A stretch of 54,632 nucleotides of DNA from AC-69 sp035701505 (GTDB lineage: Bacteria > Actinomycetota > UBA4738 > HRBIN12), in NCBI GenBank assembly GCA_035701505.1, contig DASSSA010000117.1, positions 1-54,632 on the forward strand, written 5' to 3'. A program made the position numbers and the translations under genes. This document shows positions 52,051 through 54,632 of this stretch, one piece after another (position 1 is the stretch's first letter; the number at the start of each line of letters is the position of its first letter). Under the pieces are notes generated by a model. It did no database searches and was not told the origin of the DNA. It saw nothing but the letters and a program-made list of their open reading frames with translations.

Positions 52051-53028
52051 TCAGACCGCGAAGCGGACGTGCACTACGTCGCCCTCCCGGACGACGTAGT
52101 CCTTGCCCTCTACCCGGACGAGGCCCTTGTGCTTGGCCGCCTCCATGCTGCCCGCACCCACGAGATCCTGGAAGGAGATGACTTCCGCCCGGATGAACCC
52201 CCGCTCCAGGTCGGTGTGGATGGAGCCAGCTGCCTCGGGCGCCTTTGCCCCTCGCGGCACCTCCCAGGCCCGCGTCTCGTCCTCTCCGGTCGTGAGGAAC
52301 GTGATGAGGTCGAGCGCCCGGTACGACGCGTGGACCACGGCGTCGAGGCCGGGCTCGTGAACCCCGAACTCGTCCAGGAGCGCACGGGCCTCCTGCGGCG
52401 CCATCTCCGCCGTCTCGGCCTCGATCGCCGCCCACACGCCGACGGTCCCTTCGGGGAGCTCGGGCGGCACCTCCGTTCCCTCCTCGAGGTTCGCCACCAC
52501 GACCCACGGCTTCGCCGTGAGCGGACCGATCGCCCGGAGCTCCTTGCTCTCCTCCTCGGTCAGACCTGCGTCTCGCAACAACCGCTCGGCGTGAAGCGAG
52601 TCGCGCGCCCGCGCCAGCGCGTCCACCTCCGACGACGGCTTGCTTCGCGCGCGCTTCTCCGCCTTCTGGAAGGCAGAGTCGATGACCGCCATGTCGGCCA
52701 GGACGAGATCGGCCTCCACCTCGGCCAGCTCGGCCGCCGGCTTCGCCTCGCCCCCGAAGGCCCGAACCACGATGGCCAGCGCATCCATCTGTCGCAACTG
52801 CGCGATGCCCTGGGCGGACGACGTCCCTCCCGGCACGTCGGTGAACCGGACCTGCGCGTGGACGATCTTCTTCGACCGCTCCATCGTGGCGAGCGTCTCC
52901 ACACGCGGGTCGGGGACCGTTGCCACCGCCTGGCTCGCGCTGCCGCCCCTCGCGCCGGCGCGCGTGAGCGCTGTGAAGAGCGTCGACTTGCCGGAGAAGG
53001 GCACGCCGACGAGGCCGATGTCCCTCAT
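52051..53028 (-). CDS. ychF: YchF/OLA1-type redox-regulated ATPase
   Basis: The 325-residue product has a P-loop near the start (GVPFSGKST), VRFTDVPGG, an ATP-recognition region NLEEG in place of NKxD, and a C-terminal TGS-like domain (KDYVVREGDVVHVRF). YchF ATPases bind ribosomes and influence oxidative-stress responses. It lies 13 bases after sodN on the same strand and 53 bases before the mod regulator. Confidence 0.88.
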   Translation of the reverse strand: MRDIGLVGVPFSGKSTLFTALTRAGARGGSASQAVATVPDPRVETLATMERSKKIVHAQVRFTDVPGGTSSAQGIAQLRQMDALAIVVRAFGGEAKPAAELAEVEADLVLADMAVIDSAFQKAEKRARSKPSSEVDALARARDSLHAERLLRDAGLTEEESKELRAIGPLTAKPWVVVANLEEGTEVPPELPEGTVGVWAAIEAETAEMAPQEARALLDEFGVHEPGLDAVVHASYRALDLITFLTTGEDETRAWEVPRGAKAPEAAGSIHTDLERGFIRAEVISFQDLVGAGSMEAAKHKGLVRVEGKDYVVREGDVVHVRFAV

Positions 53029-53041
53029 GGGCCGATCGGTG

Positions 53042-53470
53042 CTACGCGGCCTTCTTGGTCTCCCAGAAGATCTTGTCGATCTCGGCGATCGCGTCGAGAA
53101 GGCTCTGTCCCTGCTGGGGGTCCTGCGACTTCTTGGCCAGCCCTGCCTCCTTGGTGGCCTTCCAGAACAGCTCGTGGAGGTTGGGGTACTTCTCCAGGTG
53201 CTCGGGCTTGAAGTAGTCGGTCCACAGCACCCACAGATGGTCCTTGACCAGGTTGGCCCGCTGCTCCTTGATGATCAGGCACCGAGCTCGGTAGTCGTCA
53301 ACGGTCTCGGCCTTGGTCTTGAACTTCTCGGGGTCCTGGTACCGGGTCTGGATGGCCTTCACCGACTCGGCCTCGATCTTGGCCTGGGCCGGGTCGTAGA
53401 TGCCGCACGGCAGGTCGCAGTGGGCATGGACGGCGCGCCTCGGCCTGAGCAAAGCTTCGAGGATGGACAT
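53042..53470 (-). CDS. sodN: Nickel superoxide dismutase
   Basis: The 142-residue precursor starts with a 16-residue leader (MSILEALLRPRRAVHA) that must be removed to expose the Ni-hook HCDLPCGIYDPAQA (His 17, Cys 18, Cys 22 of the precursor), which binds nickel. The remainder is a four-helix bundle. It dismutates superoxide in the cytoplasm. A strong AAAGGAGGAGG site precedes ATG 53470. The maturation peptidase gene is divergent, the usual sodN-sodX pairing in Actinomycetota. Confidence 0.95.
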   Translation of the reverse strand: MSILEALLRPRRAVHAHCDLPCGIYDPAQAKIEAESVKAIQTRYQDPEKFKTKAETVDDYRARCLIIKEQRANLVKDHLWVLWTDYFKPEHLEKYPNLHELFWKATKEAGLAKKSQDPQQGQSLLDAIAEIDKIFWETKKAA

Positions 53471-53537
53471 ACCTCCTCCTTTGAACGGGGTCCCAAGAAG
53501 AACCTATCACCGGGGCCGTCTGAGGCTCGGCCGAGCG

Positions 53538-53927
53538 GTGGCCGGGGCGGCGGTGGGAGTGGCCTTCGCCTACAGCTTCCTCCGGTGGAAGCCGTTCAAG
53601 GTGGAGGTCCGAGGCCCGAGCATGGCTCCCACGCTCGTGCCGGGGGACTGGGCCCTGGCTGTGGCCCCGGGGAAGCTCAGGCGGTGGGACGTGGTCGTCG
53701 TGGAGCACCCGTCACGCCCGGGATTCGAGCTGGTGAAGCGGATCACCGGGATCCCCGACGAGCTCGCGCCGGACGGGCGGATCCTGGAGACGGGGGAGTG
53801 GTGGGTGGAAGGGGACAACCCGGACCTGTCGACCGACAGCCGGCACTTCGGCCCGGTCACTTCCGATCGGGTCAGGGCCAAGGTCCGACTGATCTACTGG
53901 CCGCCATCCCGGCGGCGATTCCTGTAG
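53538..53927 (+). CDS. sodX: Nickel-type superoxide dismutase maturation protease (SodX)
   Basis: The 129-residue product is a small signal-peptidase-like enzyme with the catalytic Ser in GPSMAPTL (Ser 28) and Lys in ELVKRITG (Lys 67). It is expected to cut the SodN leader. GTG 53538 is preferred because an in-frame ATG at 53463 would place translation across the sodN start region. It is divergent from sodN, across a 67-base gap that must hold both promoters. Confidence 0.88.
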   Translation: MAGAAVGVAFAYSFLRWKPFKVEVRGPSMAPTLVPGDWALAVAPGKLRRWDVVVVEHPSRPGFELVKRITGIPDELAPDGRILETGEWWVEGDNPDLSTDSRHFGPVTSDRVRAKVRLIYWPPSRRRFL

Positions 53928-53932
53928 GGCGC

Positions 53933-53962
53933 TTGCCGCGATTCCGAGCAGTCACGTAGGAT
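53933..53962 (+). promoter_or_regulatory. Promoter of the leader ORF and tusA operon
   Basis: TTGCCG (53933-53938) and TAGGAT (53957-53962) are separated by 18 bases. Transcription would begin near 53970, within a few bases of the leader ORF start codon, so the transcript is nearly leaderless. Confidence 0.65.
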
Positions 53963-53974
53963 TTGCAGTTGCAA
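53963..53974. promoter_or_regulatory. TTGCA-gt-TGCAA palindrome at the transcription start
   Basis: A perfect 5-2-5 inverted repeat overlaps the likely transcription start and ends at the A of the leader ORF ATG. It could bind a repressor of Fur/Nur or another type; the half-sites resemble those reported for Nur, but spacing differs. Confidence 0.4.
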
Positions 53975-54060
53975 TGATCCGTACACGGTGCCGCGGGCTC
54001 GTGGGAGCCATGATCCCCTGCCGCTGCTGCTGTCCGAAGGTGCCCGGCGCCGGCGGGTAA
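53974..54060 (+). CDS. 28-residue cysteine-rich leader peptide (uORF)
   Basis: The frame runs ATG 53974 to TAA 54060. The peptide holds a CRCCC run (residues 16-20) plus a further Cys at residue 6. In mycobacteria, short polycysteine ORFs with leaderless starts upstream of cysteine-related operons act as cysteine-responsive attenuators. This one has the same design: a promoter with the -10 box 11 bases before ATG, consecutive Cys codons, then a strong hairpin starting 5 bases later, and a sulfur-transfer operon next. Confidence 0.7.
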   Translation: MIRTRCRGLVGAMIPCRCCCPKVPGAGG

Positions 54061-54079
54061 GCGGCCGCGCCCCGGCACC
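54039..54079 (+). promoter_or_regulatory. Hairpin after the leader ORF Cys codons
   Basis: GGTGCC (54039-54044) pairs with GGCACC (54074-54079), with further GC pairing between. It lies between the Cys codons of the uORF and the tusA ribosome binding site (GGAGG at 54110-54114). A ribosome stalled at the Cys codons would cover its 5' arm. Confidence 0.5.
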
Positions 54080-54123
54080 CATCCCTTCTCGCGCACCCCA
54101 CCACCGTCTGGAGGTTCCCGCCG

Positions 54124-54354
54124 ATGAGCATCACCGCCACCACTGTCGATGCCAGGGGGCAGTCCTGCCCCGGGCCGCTCGTCACGCTGCACCGGGCCCT
54201 GAAGGACAGCGGTCCGGGTGACGTGTTCGAGCTGCTCGCCACGGACCCGGGGTCGAAGACCGACGTCCCGTCCTGGGCCACGCTCTCGGGCAACGAGCTC
54301 CTCGAGGCAAGCCACGAGGACGGCGTGTTCCGCTACCTGATCAGGAAGGCATGA
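54124..54354 (+). CDS. tusA: TusA-family sulfur carrier protein
   Basis: The 76-residue product has the TusA pattern (VDARGQSCPGPLVTLHRAL) with the active Cys in CPGP. TusA-type proteins carry persulfide sulfur, for example to thiolated tRNA bases, molybdenum cofactor or DsrE-type partners. ATG 54124 has GGAGG 9 bases upstream. The stop overlaps the next start (ATGA). Confidence 0.88.
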   Translation: MSITATTVDARGQSCPGPLVTLHRALKDSGPGDVFELLATDPGSKTDVPSWATLSGNELLEASHEDGVFRYLIRKA

Positions 54355-54632
54355 CCATGGGAGACCGGACCGGGAACGGCTCGACCGACAGCGCCGAGCT
54401 CACGAAGTTGATCGAGCAGGCGCTCGCCGAGCGTGACGCGCGCGATGGCCTCAACAAGAAGAACAAGATCACCATCGTGGCCTGGGACGGTCACCTGGAC
54501 CGGATCTGGCCAACCCTCATTCTGTCGACGACCGCCGCGGCGTCCGGGATGGAAGTGTCCGTGTTCTTCACTTTCTGGGGCCTGTTCGCATTGGTGAAGC
54601 CAGAGAAGCGGATGACGGGCAAGGAATGGATG
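54351..54632 (+). CDS. DsrE-family protein (partial, C-terminus outside window)
   Basis: The frame from ATG 54351 is open to the window end (94 codons). The product begins with a polar Gly/Ser/Thr and Glu-rich segment, then the DsrE/peroxiredoxin-like core (KITIVAWDGHLDRIWPTLIL, AAASGMEVSVFFTFWGLFAL fragments). DsrE-like proteins often pair with TusA and rhodanese in sulfur relay. Coupling to tusA supports this. A second in-frame ATG at 54357 is also possible. Confidence 0.8.
   Translation, partial: MTMGDRTGNGSTDSAELTKLIEQALAERDARDGLNKKNKITIVAWDGHLDRIWPTLILSTTAAASGMEVSVFFTFWGLFALVKPEKRMTGKEWM

Noticed and set aside
53463..53537. ATG 53463 as the sodX start
   Set aside because: It lies over the sodN start and ribosome site on the other strand; a later GTG gives a normal SodX length.
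1..54632. CRISPR arrays, insertion sequences or prophage genes
   Set aside because: No spaced direct repeats, transposase or phage gene was seen; the region is a conserved chromosomal core.

Overview
The window (54,632 bases, high GC) is a chromosomal replication-origin region from a member of the Actinomycetota. From memory, the order pcnA / Nudix / DUF6049 / murJ / kinase / sigM-like / anti-sigma / trxB / trx / cwlM-like / parB-parA / rsmG / jag / yidC / yidD / rnpA / rpmH / dnaA / dnaN / recF / DUF721 / gyrB / gyrA / DUF3566 / tRNA-Ile matches Mycobacterium tuberculosis around its origin almost gene for gene, including relative strands. Extra genes are spliced into this scaffold: a menaquinone cluster, ddl plus two enzymes, and an MFS transporter. 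GTG and TTG starts, -10 boxes directly before start codons, Ni-superoxide dismutase and menaquinone genes all fit an actinobacterium. The unfused murJ and the MauD/MauA-like cluster suggest a lineage outside the mycobacteria. I cannot name the class from this sequence alone.

Layout. 1-2005 (minus): a redox cluster made of a 23-residue-repeat protein, a MauD-like thioredoxin, a Tat-exported Cys-rich protein and a membrane protein cut by the window edge. 2233-4572 (minus): menC with a GNAT enzyme, a 58-residue membrane protein and tRNA-Ile(GAU). 4689-15387: DUF3566, a plus-strand MFS transporter carrying a repeat-like insert, then gyrA, gyrB, dciA-like, recF, dnaN and dnaA on the minus strand. 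The dnaA-dnaN spacer (13793-13992) is the best oriC candidate. 15639-21250 (plus): rpmH, rnpA, yidD, yidC, jag, rsmG (with a parS site over its start codon), parA and parB. 21257-27221 (mostly minus): ddl, an aminotransferase, an LLM oxidoreductase, a CwlM-like amidase, trx and trxB. 27272-34360: menE, then menB-menA-menD on plus, then menF and menG on minus. 34357-43359 (minus): MerR regulator, anti-sigma, ECF sigma, kinase, TadE-like protein, murJ, DUF6049, TauE and Nudix. 43399-48910: dedA, a pilT-like ATPase, a HExxH protein, pcnA, a TolB-like protein and lepB. 48978-51997: molybdate transporter with its MerR/TOBE regulator. 52051-54632: ychF, sodN with divergent sodX, and a sulfur-carrier (TusA/DsrE) operon preceded by a short Cys-rich upstream ORF.

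The genes fall into working groups: replication start and topology (dnaA, dnaN, recF, dciA-like, gyrA/B), chromosome segregation (parA, parB, parS), RNA and membrane-protein biogenesis (rpmH, rnpA, yidC, yidD, jag, rsmG), cell-wall synthesis (murJ, kinase, amidase, ddl), and respiratory quinone synthesis (menF, D, C, E, B, A, G, without menH here). The most interesting observations are the polycysteine leader ORF ahead of tusA/dsrE, the MauD-associated Cys-rich protein that has too few Trp residues to form TTQ, the parS/rsmG overlap, the missing normal start codon of rnpA, and the unusual gyrA quinolone-region residues.
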